A stretch of 64,000 bases of DNA, from the NCBI GenBank assembly GCA_014925825.1, contig JACGCK010000145.1, positions 51,199 to 115,198 on the forward strand, read 5' to 3'. The stretch is from Pholiota molesta (Eukaryota > Basidiomycota > Agaricomycetes > Agaricales > Strophariaceae). Positions 22,327 through 33,281 of the stretch are shown one piece after another. Position 1 is the stretch's first letter. Every line of letters begins with the position of its first letter. The notes under the pieces are model-generated. The model ran no database searches. It worked only from the letters and a program-made list of their open reading frames with translations, and was not told the origin of the DNA. The position numbers and the translations under genes are program-made.

Positions 22327-24632
22327 CTATCTACTGCCCGGATACACTTGTACAAGATCTGAGACAGGGCATTCATGGTCTGGGTTCTTTTTGGTCGGTC
22401 TTTTCATTCCTGGCTTCCGTATCACACACCGACCCTCCACGATCTCGACGACCTTGAAGTGCAAACCCTGCATTTCCCCTGCCCTGAGCGTGACCAGATC
22501 GCCCTTGGAATCCGGTAGCAGCGCATCCACAGACTCAAAGGAAAGCGATCTATAAGCCGCCTTGTCCCTCACTCTGACTTGATCATTCTCTACACCCATG
22601 AACTCCACACATGGACTTTCCACTGTAGGGTCAGTCGACCTGAGCTTGAGCCTCGAATTTCCGAAACCTGGATCATCTAGCCAATGAACAGGACGGCTAG
22701 GCCGATCCTGCGGAACTGGGGTCTGAGATGAAGGATCCCATGCAGGACTCAGATGTGACGATGTGTGGGATGAAGGATCCCAAGCAGGTGTCAGTCCAGC
22801 CAAATCGGAGGGGGCAGATGTCGCCAACGTCGATGGTGTCACAACCTGGGCTCGGTTGCTCAACAAATAGCCACTGGGCACATCCTCATGGGTCCTGCTA
22901 GATAGTGAGCCGCTTAGGAACCATACACACGACAGAATAAGCTTACAAATGGAGGAGATCAGCTAACTCAATTCTAGTCGAATGTTGCAGCCGTGAATCT
23001 AGTTGTAGAAAGGCCCATCCGTCCGGAGTTGTTGACGTGATTCGCCCTTTGTATCCTTTGAGCTGATGCAGCCCAATAACCATGACCCGTTTGCCAATGT
23101 AAACATCGTTGGGGTTTTTTCCACCGAGCTTCCCCCACTTAGGATAATCCTCCCGAGGTCGAAGACCTGTGATCACCGTGGGGGTATGGAATTCCACGTC
23201 CATCTTTGGCACATCGACCTGTATGTACGAAGTCAGCAAGCGCGGTTCATGATAAATAAGGTAGATTGACCTCGATGTTGTCTTGAATGTTCAAGACGCG
23301 TATCCTGTCCGCTGAAATTCCGATTACCCAACCGACTAGGCCTTTCCTTTCTCCGTCAACAACTACAACCTGATCCCCGATGTCGAAAGCCGCCCGCACA
23401 CTGTCCTGCAACATATCTTCAATAATATCTTGAGAAGGCAGGTAAACGGCGACTTCATTCTCCTTCATCTCCACCACATTGCCAAGCATCCCAAGATAAG
23501 TTCCTACCATCACCTTGACCCTATCTCCGATGTTCATGCGCATTTGAATAATCATACGGTCTGTCTGCACCGCCGTCTCCGTTGAAAGCAGGGAAGTCGA
23601 GCGAAATACAGCCAATTCGGCGGAGGATGGCAGTGTCTCCAGCAAGGGAAGAATATCGATGTCGTCCAAATCAACCAGTAGCAGGCCCTCGGCGGAAAAC
23701 GTTTGCTTGTTCCAAATGAATCGGCCATGCTCGTCGTCCTCCACAAGGGATAGGCCAACCTGGACCTCCAACACTGCGCGTTCAACGAGCGCTTGTCGCG
23801 GCCGAGATTGGCCGCCACGAACATCCTCCAAAACGAGTCTTGGAATCAAGGCGAGATATTTCTTGCGACTTCCTTCAACCTTCTCTATCAGACCAGTGTC
23901 GCCCTGGTACCAATGCCATTTCTTCTTCTTTCCCCCAACCCTCGCCCACTGTTGACACGCATGCCGAGAAGAGGCGAAGTTTAGTATCTTCGGAATGTCT
24001 TCTCGAGGAACGAGTGATATTCGCAAAGGGTCCAGTTCTGCTAGCGACCGCGCCAATTTGGTGGCTTGCGCAAACCCGGTCACTTCTGCATAGATACGGC
24101 CTGGGATGGGAGTCGCAACGATGGACGAGGCTAAAACCTCGGGGGTGGACGGATGGCAGGCTCGCTGTAGAACTTTGAATGGAATAGTTTCCTCCTCTCC
24201 AATCTGTAAACCATGAATATTTAGAAAAAGCAAATATAAGGGCGTAAAACTCACTCTACATCCGATCTCCCATAACATGTCTGTGTTCTGTAGCTGATAC
24301 CCGATATCCTCGTCAGACTGGTATTCTCGAGCGCTGGAGTGCCACTGGAGCCGCCTGGCCATTTGCTGCCATTTGCTGACAATGTTGTCGTTCTCGTTCT
24401 CGTCCTCGTCCTCGTCTGCCTGGGTTATGCTCCGATACAGGGTCGAGTGGCCCTCATCCGTGTTGTCATAATCGTCCTCTAATGTTGGAATTTCAGTTAT
24501 TTCAAGGCAACATTAGGGCGATTTTCACTTGCCAGCGAGGAATTCATCATCCTCGTCTTGCCCCTCCTCTTCTTCAGAATCTTCGTCAGCGATAGCCTCC
24601 AAGTCCATGAATATATTCTGGTTCATGGGCAT
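22327..24632 (-). CDS. Spt5-like transcription elongation protein with NGN, KOW segments and TPAW-type C-terminal repeat
   Basis: Five exons sum to exactly 700 codons (24533-24632, 24255-24478, 23271-24203, 22947-23218, 22327-22897). The first intron has a GC donor (GCTG|GCAAGTG), required by phase. The acidic N terminus (DSEEEEGQDEDDE) is followed by an NGN-like block (PGRIYAEVTGFAQATKLARS, then LVPREDIPKIL), a KOW1-like block (WHWYQGDTGLIEKVEGS, then LIPRL), two more KOW-like hairpins (GTYLGMLGNVVEMKEN, GERKGLVGWVIGIS), a fourth near LKGYKGRITS, then LTPAWDPSS and LSPAWDPSS, like the Spt5 C-terminal repeat (TPAW in fission yeast). Spt5 binds RNA polymerase II with Spt4. At 699 residues it is shorter than host Spt5 (usually about 1,000), so I infer a diverged paralogue. 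An upstream exon MSESARPRKRQRT is possible but does not join in phase. Confidence 0.78.
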
Positions 24633-24836
24633 GTTGAGTCTGTGTTCATTTCTCATTTCTTTTACTTCATTTAACGAACCTTGGTAGTTCGTTGTCTTTT
24701 ACGCGGGCGCGCAGATTCTGACATTTGTATTTTTTGGTCTACCACAGTAATAACTAACTAACTAAAGATGATGAACGTAGCGGAGAAGAAAGAAGACCTT
24801 GGGCGGCAACCATGGCGTATTAATACTGCCAAACAC

Positions 24837-25158
24837 TTTAGGGTGGGTTCTCATTTGCGGTTGAACACGGGGGAAGCGGCAGCAAGCTCCCGAATGATGC
24901 GGTGCTGGCCCGCCAGCGTGGGACAAGGTTGGTAAGCTGGTTCCAGAACCAGCTTACCAACCTTGTCCCACGCTGACGGCCTGCCGAGCCGTGAGACCGA
25001 AACCTGTGGGACAAGGTTGGTAAGCTGGTTCTGGAACCAGCTTACCAACCTTGTCCCACGCTGGCGGGCCAGCACCGGCAGGTCGCGCCCAAGGTTCTCC
25101 AAATCGGGAACTTCAACCAACTTCAACCAACACGTGTAAAATGAGAACCGACCCTAAA
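24837..25158. mobile_element. 322-base MITE-like element with terminal inverted repeats and nested perfect hairpins
   Basis: The ends are inverted repeats of about 20 bases: TTTAGGGTGGGTTCTCATTT on the left, and on the right its reverse complement with one mismatch. Inside are two palindromes: arms of 29 bases (24915-24943 and 24946-24974, loop CA) and of 26 bases (25006-25031 and 25034-25059, loop TG). A larger symmetry pairs 24903-24922 with 25055-25074. The open frame across it merely reflects the palindromes. It sits between the divergent starts of the Spt5-like and JmjC genes and so lies in their shared upstream region. Confidence 0.8.
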
Positions 25159-25404
25159 TTGATAGCTACTATTTAGACTCCCGCTTCTTGACTTTGCCCT
25201 TCTTTTCTGACTTCCATCTTCAGTTGTAGTATAGCGTCTGGTAGTTAGATTGACTGCTATTTAATAGGATACAATACAACGCGATTAATAGACGATAGAT
25301 AGATACTAAGACTAAAGTAGTGTAGCCCAAATTGTTAAAAAACAAAAAGTAGAGAACTTGGTCACTTCGACAATAGAAAGTTATCGATAACATGTCAGAT
25401 AACA

Positions 25405-28400
25405 ATGCCGAAGACCGTATGTCCTGATGTTTGTTGTACCAGGGACCATCCTATTGATTGCCCGTCTATTCCAGTTATCCATTTCCGAGGCAAATGCGCC
25501 CTCATAAGAGACTACCCTCTGCACCTCATAAATTTTCGCAGCAGTCTGGTTGACATGTTCCCAGAAGACAACCCATATCGCGTACGTGCTTGCAATATTT
25601 CTCATTGTCTTATCTGCTGACCAGACCTCTAGACCGTTGCAATCAACGTTCCAAACTACGAACGAATGCTCTCCACGTCGGAAACGCCTGGGGTTAGGTT
25701 ACTTCGCCATTTTCTTGGTGACCCGACCATTGACAACGATACCGCGTCGATGGCTACCAACGGGACAGCCCAACTCAAAGTGAAGTATCACGACCGGGTG
25801 TCAGCTCTACTGGCGGCTTATCGTCTATTGGACTTGGAGATACTTCGTTTGGGCACAGTACCAACGATACCAACGCCATTATATCCGAAGTCGCTCACCC
25901 CTCAGATGGTTGAGCATGGGAAGGTCAAGCCAACGTGGAAGAAACTCGAAAAATGGCAAGACATCATCATCAACTTCCGCCAATCCCTGAGGACGGGATT
26001 GCAGCCAGTCCAAGGCCTAGTCACAGACATGCCATCGCCATTACGCGGGTCGCTTGCTCACCTCCAAGGACTGTCTGATTCGCATGCGGGCCAAAAGCTC
26101 GGTACCTTGATCCAAAATTTTCGCGGGGCGGCTCTGCATTTGACGTTGATCAAAGAAACCGCGGATTTCCGTAACACCAAACTGCCAGGAATTCCCGAAT
26201 CGATTGCTGCGTTGGTTGCCGGGGATCAGCCTGTGGTAAATGTTGCTGGACTGCCTCTAACGAAATACGACCTCCACACACGCGAGAAGATGCGGGACTA
26301 CCTTAATGACCATAGCAGTGGCGAGCTGAGCTTGCCGCTGCACTTGTCTCTGTTGTTGACCCCGCTTTGCTTGTTAATGCCCGTAGCCCATGTGAAGGGC
26401 AAATTTCGTCGGCCATCGCTTTCTGAGGTATGTCTTCATTATGTACCTGTCGATGGTCTATCACTCAAGCTCTTTGGGCAGCTCTCCCGCGCCCTTGGCA
26501 ATGAAAAGCCAGAAATTCTGACGAGGGTTGAGAACGAGATCTGGAAGGCCCTATGGATGATTAACGAGGACTCCAGCATGCCAGTCATCATCAAGGCATT
26601 CCAGCAACTCGCCGATTCTGACGTATTTCATGAAGTAGTCGGTATACATGCTACAGACCCCGCGTTCTCCTTCTTCAGACGTGCGTTGTTCTGCTATTTT
26701 TTTTTATATCGATACAAAAGCTAAGTCAATCTCCAGCTCTTGGGAATAACGCCGCCACGTCGCAAGTGAGGAGCGAAGACAGCACTGTGAATGCGTTCCC
26801 TCTGTCGCAACTTGTCACGCCCAGGTTCCAAGAATTGGACGCCGATGCTGATATGGATATGGATACGACGCAGGGGGTGCGCGAGACTGTTGGAACGGTG
26901 GGACAGGATAGCGCGGCGATGGATGTAGACGGCGCTGAACAAGGCGTAAACCATGGTCAGAAGGAGGTAACCGGTCAGGAGAAGGAATCTGAGGAGCCCA
27001 AGACGAGTGGAACGATTCAGGATACCGCGGAGATGGATGTAGACGGCGATCAACAAGGGCCAAAAGATGGAGAGATGGATGTAAATGGACACGAGAAGGA
27101 ATCAGACGATGCAGGACGTAGAGCGAAGGACGTAGAGAACGCAGAAAAGGTACCTGATGGCGAAGAGGAACTGGCTGTCAACCAGCAGCCGTTGAAGCAG
27201 AAACAGGCTGAGAAGTCTGACAAGGACGATGAGGATGGAGAAGGCGAGGATGAAGCGGAAGAGGAGCCAGAGGTTCAGGTGGAAGAGGAACTGGCTGTCA
27301 ACCAGCATCCGTTGAAGCAGAAACAGGCTGAGAAGTCTGACGAGGACGATGAGGATGGAGAAGGCGAGGATGAAGATGAAGAGGAGGGAGAGGTTCAGGT
27401 GGACGAGAGAGGTGAGGATGAAGACGAAGATGATGAAGAAAATGAGGAAGAAAATGAAGACAACGAGGGCACTGGTGCAGGAATTGGGCGAGCACCTCGA
27501 CTGTCTCGAAAGCGTCCAGCGAAAAGTTACGCGGAAGGAAAAAGAGGCACAAAGCGACGTAAAAAACACTCGTCCGCCGCGGTGGTGAATGAAGAGGAAC
27601 AGGTGCAGGATCAAGAGGAGGAGTCAGAAGAAGAGATGGAAGTCTCCCGATGGGTGAAACTAGAGGAGGACATCTTCGTATGTTTATTCGCTAATTCTCT
27701 GAGAAGACTTGAATAACACTAGTCAGGTGGAGGCTGCATTTTGCAACCTGGATATATCGAAAACCGGCAAGGAAAAGTTGCGTCTGGGACGCAAGGTAAA
27801 AGCGTGGGGTCCGAAAGAGGAGTCACTGGAGTTTGAGCCCGTGTGCCATGTACGCATGCCCATTTGTTGACATTCAGATACAAAAAAATCTAATCAGGGG
27901 TGTAGAACGAGGAAACGTTACGAATTTTGCAATTGTTGGTTGCGCGAGTTGAAGAATGTTACGCATATGAAAAGCCTTTGCATGCGAAATACGACGGCCA
28001 AGGTACCCGTAAAGAGTCTGTTTTCAAGATCTTAAGCGAAGAAGAGTTCATCGCGTTGGAGGACTCAGCGGTGCAAGAGATACTGCGCCGACAGAACATC
28101 GTAGTGACAGGCATGCGACGCAGACAACGAAGCTTTGAAGAAGCTCTGCTAGATCTCGCTCCATTAGATTCGGTCACCAGTATTCATGGTGAGTATTGCA
28201 TTCTTCAAGTCCAACAGTTGACTGATTTTTGTATAAAGACCAGAGCTACAATCCTGATTATCACGGATGTGTTCGTACGGGCAGGGTGGCTGATATTCTC
28301 GATGCCTCCCGTTCACCTGACTCTAAGATTTTGAACGCTCTGGAATTTCCTGACCCTTTCGCAGGGATTGAGAGATCGACTTTTTCTTCCGACGCGCATG

Positions 28401-29752
28401 CTCTGGCGAGCGTATACAGGCAGGAAGGATGGGTCAAAACTGCCATACCAACTGAGCATGTCCGGTGGGGATTGGCGGCCACTACGGGGGCTTTCCATCG
28501 CTGGCATATCGACAGCGACGGCTTTGGTACTTTTATTGATCCTGTGGCCGGTTCGAAATGGTGGATTGTTGCTCGCCCAAGGGGCAATCTAGAGCACGAT
28601 TGGTTCCAAGAGACTAAGTGGCTGAAGAACGATGCATTTGACCTGGACAAAGACGGTAAAGGGCTGTTCGATGTCGAGGCCATCCTTCTGCAGCCTGGTT
28701 CCAGACTGTAAGTCCTACCATTCGTATTTCACGTCCCATAAATTAACATCTGAGATCTACAATAGCATCATGCGACCGAACACCCTTCACGCGGTGTATA
28801 CACCTGAACACGCTGTTTGTCGAGGAGGGCATTTTTATGCAACCTCCACAATGCAAGATACCTTTGTAGGGCTGGTACACGCCTTCATATGCGACAAGTT
28901 CATCACCAACACCAGCCATGCACCCTCGCGATTTATCTTGGCAGAAATGATAAATTTCTACCACACCGCCCTAGTGAAAAACAATTTGCGTGCTAATGGT
29001 GGGTCGTCTTGAGCTTGTTCCTCTCGACTTCTAGTTTTAAAATCTCACTAGATCCAGCGCGTCATCACGTACCCGCTTTGAAGACGGAGGAATCTCTTAT
29101 GGATTTCCTGGTTGTATGCGGTCTCGGAGTGTTGATCAACGTCCTATCTCTCGAGACCTATACAGCGCCCGGGTTGAATGGCAGGTTCGCAATGGACAAA
29201 ACACAAGCGCAGCAATGGAAGAAATACGACATCAATGCGCTTTCTGAAGATGATAGAAAACTGTATTGTTTGGCCAGAGCACAGTCATTCGAACTCATTG
29301 CATGGCTCAACTGGAACTTTTCCACTGGGTTAGAGAATATACCCATGGAGTCGTTGTTCACAATCATGTTGACCAACATGTGCAAAATGTTATGCGACTA
29401 CAAGTGGCGGGCCGACAAGGAAGAAATCAAGTGTATGGCTGATTTTACCCTCGAAAGGCTCCAGGGGCAGATCACCGGCGTGTTGGCATTAGCTGCAAAC
29501 AGGAATCCAGAGCAGGTGAAATCTGCTACGAGCGAAATTAATGCGTCGAAGTGGAACCTTCCGATGAATAATAGTGTGGCGCAGACGATATTGCCACGCG
29601 TGGTGGGTGGGCTCAAATTCAGGAAAATCAATCGGGAAAAGTCATACGAACGATTGCCTCAGGCAGAATTGTTCAAGAGGGGGCAGACAGCACTCGATAA
29701 GGTGTTTGGAAACATGCTCGACATTAAACGCGAAATCACGGGTGCGTCCTAG
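25405..29752 (+). CDS. Large JmjC-domain (2-oxoglutarate/Fe(II) oxygenase-type) protein, 1,324 residues
   Basis: Eight exons sum exactly to 1,325 codons (25405-25581, 25633-26680, 26737-27677, 27727-27849, 27906-28188, 28239-28707, 28766-28998, 29052-29752). The N terminus is Cys-rich (MPKTVCPDVCCTRDHP). The middle is very acidic and contains a tandem 120-base duplication (two copies of EEELAVNQ, PLKQKQAEKSD, DDEDGEGEDE), followed by a basic KRGTKRRKKHSS stretch that could be a nuclear localisation signal. The JmjC core shows the iron ligands HID at 28504-28512 (FHRWHIDSDGFGTF), GSKWWIVARP and the distal His at 28788-28790 (MRPNTLHAVYTPEHAVCRGG), so it looks catalytically intact. Such proteins are numerous in mushrooms and their substrates are unknown to me. 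A final short intron near 29739 is possible. Confidence 0.8.
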
Positions 29753-30114
29753 AGTTATCTGTTCTATATCTCAGAATCTGAGATCGGATTTTTGTAGACA
29801 CCTGAATGACGAAACAAACAATGCCGGTCAAGGTTGGCATTATTTGCTGTTTGGGTCTCATGGGTAACGGCCTCCTTCGCGTGGTGGTTTCTATGTCGAA
29901 TTAATTTTCATGCTGTATTGCAATGAGTATCTACTTGCCTATTGGTGTAACGCAACATTTCCCAAAAAAAAAGATCTAGTTTACAATGACTGTTTTGACA
30001 ACAACTAAGATTTTGTTTAATACTGCTTGAAGTCTTTGTGAGCTAGGGCAACGTCTCTATGCTTGTTTCCAGTCAAGAATAAAATCCTCAACCCTAATGC
30101 GCCTTAAAAAATGA

Positions 30115-30180
30115 GGGAGGAGACCATAAATCGGCCTAAATCAGCAGGTAAGTCTCCCTTAAATCGGCTTAAATTTTCAC
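30115..30180 (-). repeat. Internal copy of the terminal motif
   Basis: On the minus strand this reads AATTTAAGCCGATTTAAGGG and then two more TTTA-type words, like the left end (AATTTAAGCGG ... GGATTTAAG) of the proposed element. It lies just beyond the 3' end of the recombinase gene and could be the true left end of a short Crypton, or an older end. From 29753 to 30114 nothing else is seen. Confidence 0.4.
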
Positions 30181-30365
30181 TAAATCTTGGAGTTCTATGT
30201 TACATTGCCGCACATAACATGGCACATATTGCAACAGGATTTAAGATAAGTAAAGTCCGTCATTTTGGCCAGCTGTTCTTGTCTGACGACGAATTCTCGG
30301 AGGGCAGCTTGCAAAAATGGAACAGTGTGAGGCGTAATGGGGTCTTATTTTGACAGAACTATGGA

Positions 30366-32923
30366 CTACCGTCTACTACGCTTGGAAGGGCCTCTTTGGC
30401 GTACTTTAGCTCGTCCATTCGACTGTTTGTATTTACGTACGGCCTCGTAGAGCCCCTTCCAGCAGTGTACGAGGTCACCGTACTGTTGGCAAAAACTGGC
30501 CTCATTGCCTCCATGCTCCTCTTCGATTTCGTCTACCACCGACCGGATATTATAATATTTGATTTTTTCACTCTGCGATATAGATTTCAGGTCATATTTT
30601 TCGTCCCATTGGGAAAGCGGAACCACTAGCCCATTATATGGGCACCCACAGTTCCAATATTTGAGCGCCATCTTTAACGATTTACATGCAGGGATGCGTT
30701 GCGAGGAAACATCGGGGATCGCCTGGGAACCCGTCGTGGTTGGGGTCGTGCGCGCCTGCGAAGATGATACCTCGGGGATCGCCTGAGAGCCTGTCGTGAT
30801 TGTGGTCGTGCGCACCACAGAGATGGGTGTGGGGTGCTGGAAGTGACGAGGAGGTTGGTAGGTTGGGGTTATTGGCTCCTGGAACTCTTGAGGTTGGTAG
30901 CTAACGGCTGGAGGGTAACATTGGGGCATGGGAATTGGGGCTGCAGTTTATTGTGGACAGTAAGTGCGTGCTACATTTTTTGAAAAGAAATGTAAAGACT
31001 GACTTGTGTCATAAAGGGAAGCCGACTGTTTTTGAATGGGCGCTGGAAAAGAGATTGCGTTAAGCATGATAAATAATGGCGAAATTTCTGTGATACTTGC
31101 TAGTTTCTACCATTGTATATGGCGAGGAGGGCATGGAGGACGTATAATCTAGGCGTTCCGAGGCTGTTTTTCAGTGGTAAGTGCTCGCTCATATCGATTC
31201 AAGTAGAAAGCTTACTATGCATAGTACCTAGGCGTTCCGGTGCTGGTGTGGGGTGGTAAGTGCTCGCTCATATCAAATAAACCAAAGAAACTCACTCTGC
31301 ATAATAATCTGGGTCAAATTCTGAACGCATTCCCTGAGCTCTTTGATTTCGGTAGAGGAGGAAGGTGTGGCTGGCGCATATCGCCCCATGAGAGTCTCGC
31401 GCCGGTTGAGTGGTCGATCAGGCATCATAATATCGCCGTAGTCGTCCTCGTAAGCTGTCAATTCGTCGAGGAGATATCGCATGATGGTGCCAACACTGTC
31501 ATTCGATGACCAGCCACCCCACCATTTAACAGCCTTCAAGGACCAAGGATTCTCGACCCACATAAACCGATATTGGCATCCACCTCGTCGGAAGCAATGT
31601 GTGGTAAATTTACCAGGTCGTCCGTCCAATACATCAGATTCTTCCACAACCTGTTCAAGCAAACGGTCGAAACCAGTCTTACTCATCTGTTCGCCAATCT
31701 TGAGCTTGCCTGTGGAGGCCATTGCAGGGAAAAGTGGGTCGGATGGCAGAATCTGCCTGGGCGTATGCTTTTGGAGATATTCGAGCCAGGTTTTGAGGTG
31801 AGTGTAGCAATCCAGGTAGACAGGATTCCCTGGTTCCTGGCAAATTTTATACATTTGTGCTGGCCATGTAATTCATTTGCGAGCGCTATAATATCAAACG
31901 GAGAACTCACCTTTATTCGCGTCATTGTTGGTTTTACGGAACACCAAGGTGACCTCTAGGTACGGAATACCTGTTGCGGAACTTTGCGGCCGGATTGCTT
32001 GGGCTTTGAGGGTGAGTAGCTCGTCACATCTGAGGCATGGTGGATTGGTGAGCCCGTATTTTTGTGGCTTGGCTGACATTCTTGACTCACCGTGTCCAGA
32101 GGGTAAAAGCGGTCAGTGAAAAGGCCTTGAAGTACAGCCTTTGCATGTCTGTGAATTTTTTGAGGCCTTGAGGACTGTCGAGATACTCGAAGAGAATCCG
32201 AAGGTCATCAGGGAGCATGGCCTTAGCCTGAACGGTGATGGCACTGCGGTCTTTATTATTGAGTGACTCATAATAGGTTTTATACTGGTACTGGAATACT
32301 GGATTTCCCTCCCACTGATTAGTGTGCTCGTTGTGCCTCCAGTAATCTCCCTGGCATAGGAAAACCCTGTACAAGAGTAAGAAGAATATTATAACAACCG
32401 ATGTGAATAAATTGACGCACCTTTCGAAATAATCCTTGAAGGCGGACCTGATGTTCTGGGCTGTCGCGAACTTGCAAGGCTTCTCTTGGGTTTCGCACTT
32501 GAACGTCGTAAGCATGAGAAGAGCAACAGGTGTGTATTCATTGAGCTCATCAAAGGCACGCAGCATGTCTTCAGGACGATCTACTGTCTCGGTAACTGCT
32601 CCATCTCCTTCCCCGACGGCGTTCTCCAGCCAGTTTTTCAGCCATTGTTTACCACTCGAAACCGTCGACCTGTATTGTTTAGTCGTGCGCTTCGCCTTGA
32701 ACCATTCGTCTACTGTTTCTCGTCCTTGAGCGAGAAGACCCGAAACGGTGGCCGGCTGCGATACGGTAGGGACGGCTTCCTGTCTGGGCGGATCACTGCA
32801 CTTGGACGCGACCGAGGCAGCTGCCTGCCTTGGGGGCCTGCCTCGCCCTCTTTTCTTGGGAGCTGGTGTGGGGGTGGGTGGGGGTGTACTAGATGATGGT
32901 GAAGAGCTACGAGAGGAACCCAT
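30366..32923 (-). CDS. Crypton-type tyrosine recombinase with C-terminal GCR1_C-like domain, 721 residues
   Basis: Eight exons give exactly 722 codons (32421-32923, 32091-32366, 31911-32029, 31296-31859, 31216-31242, 31101-31163, 31004-31042, 30366-30940). One intron after exon 6 needs a GC donor (ACTA|GCAAGTATC). The N terminus has an AT-hook-like KKRGRGRPPRQ. The catalytic set is visible: Arg in FTLWTRCDELLTLK, His and Arg in THCFRRGG, Trp in WWGGWSSND, and the likely nucleophile Tyr in MRYLLDEL. The C-terminal exon (LKYWNCGCPYNGLV, PLSQWDEKYDLKSIS) resembles the GCR1_C DNA-binding domain of fungal Cryptons. Exons 5 and 6 (TPERLGTMH, TSERLDYTS) and their upstream introns are a tandem duplication. 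It should cut and rejoin the element through a circular intermediate. It appears intact. Confidence 0.85.
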
Positions 32924-33088
32924 AATTGAGGGATAAGATAAATGATTAGAGAGGGATTGAAGGGGATTCCGGTGCAGATGAAGCGTACGCGCAGTGCAAG
33001 TTTAAAGGTTTAACGAGCACACGCAGGCCATACGCTTGAAGGGCACCCGAATTCCCCCTAGGCAAATAAAATAAAATAGAACGGAAGA

Positions 33089-33160
33089 CTACAAAAAGTA
33101 CATTGAGCGTCTAAGTATTCAGACTCTGAGGGAGATACCAGGCAACAGTACTTTTTGTAC
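33089..33160. promoter_or_regulatory. Palindromic operator-like sites upstream of the tyrosine recombinase
   Basis: CTACAAAAAGTAC at 33089-33101 and a perfect palindrome, AACAGTAC-TTTTT-GTACTGTT, at about 33145-33163, followed by CGC. They lie 166-240 bases before the recombinase ATG and have the half-site and spacing found in the arrays before genes z, a, b and c. Confidence 0.65.
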
Positions 33161-33174
33161 TGTTCGCGTCAGGG

Positions 33175-33281
33175 GCATGCCGGTTCGCGGTGGTCTGGCA
33201 CAAATTGTCCGGTTCATTTTGGTTCACTTGGGGCTTAAACCCGGTTTAGCGGGGGATCTTAAATTTTGGGGGGCTATGACC
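33175..33281 (-). repeat. Right terminal region of the proposed element
   Basis: Minus-strand order from the outside in: CCCCCCAAAATTTAAG, ACCGGGTTTAAGCCCC, AAGTGAACC, ATGAACCGGAC, GCGAACCGGC. It is inverted relative to similar words at 15572-15740. TACATAT follows at 33282-33288. Bases 33289-33835 hold no gene other than the 5' region of the first dehydrogenase. Confidence 0.5.

Noticed and set aside
24851..25126. Open frame of 91 codons on the minus strand
   Set aside because: It runs across the palindromes of the MITE; its repeated peptide pattern is produced by the inverted repeats.
27102..27614. Hydrophobic 170-codon frame on the minus strand
   Set aside because: Antisense shadow of the Glu/Asp-rich exon of the JmjC gene; GAG/GAA codons read backwards give Leu, Phe and Ser.
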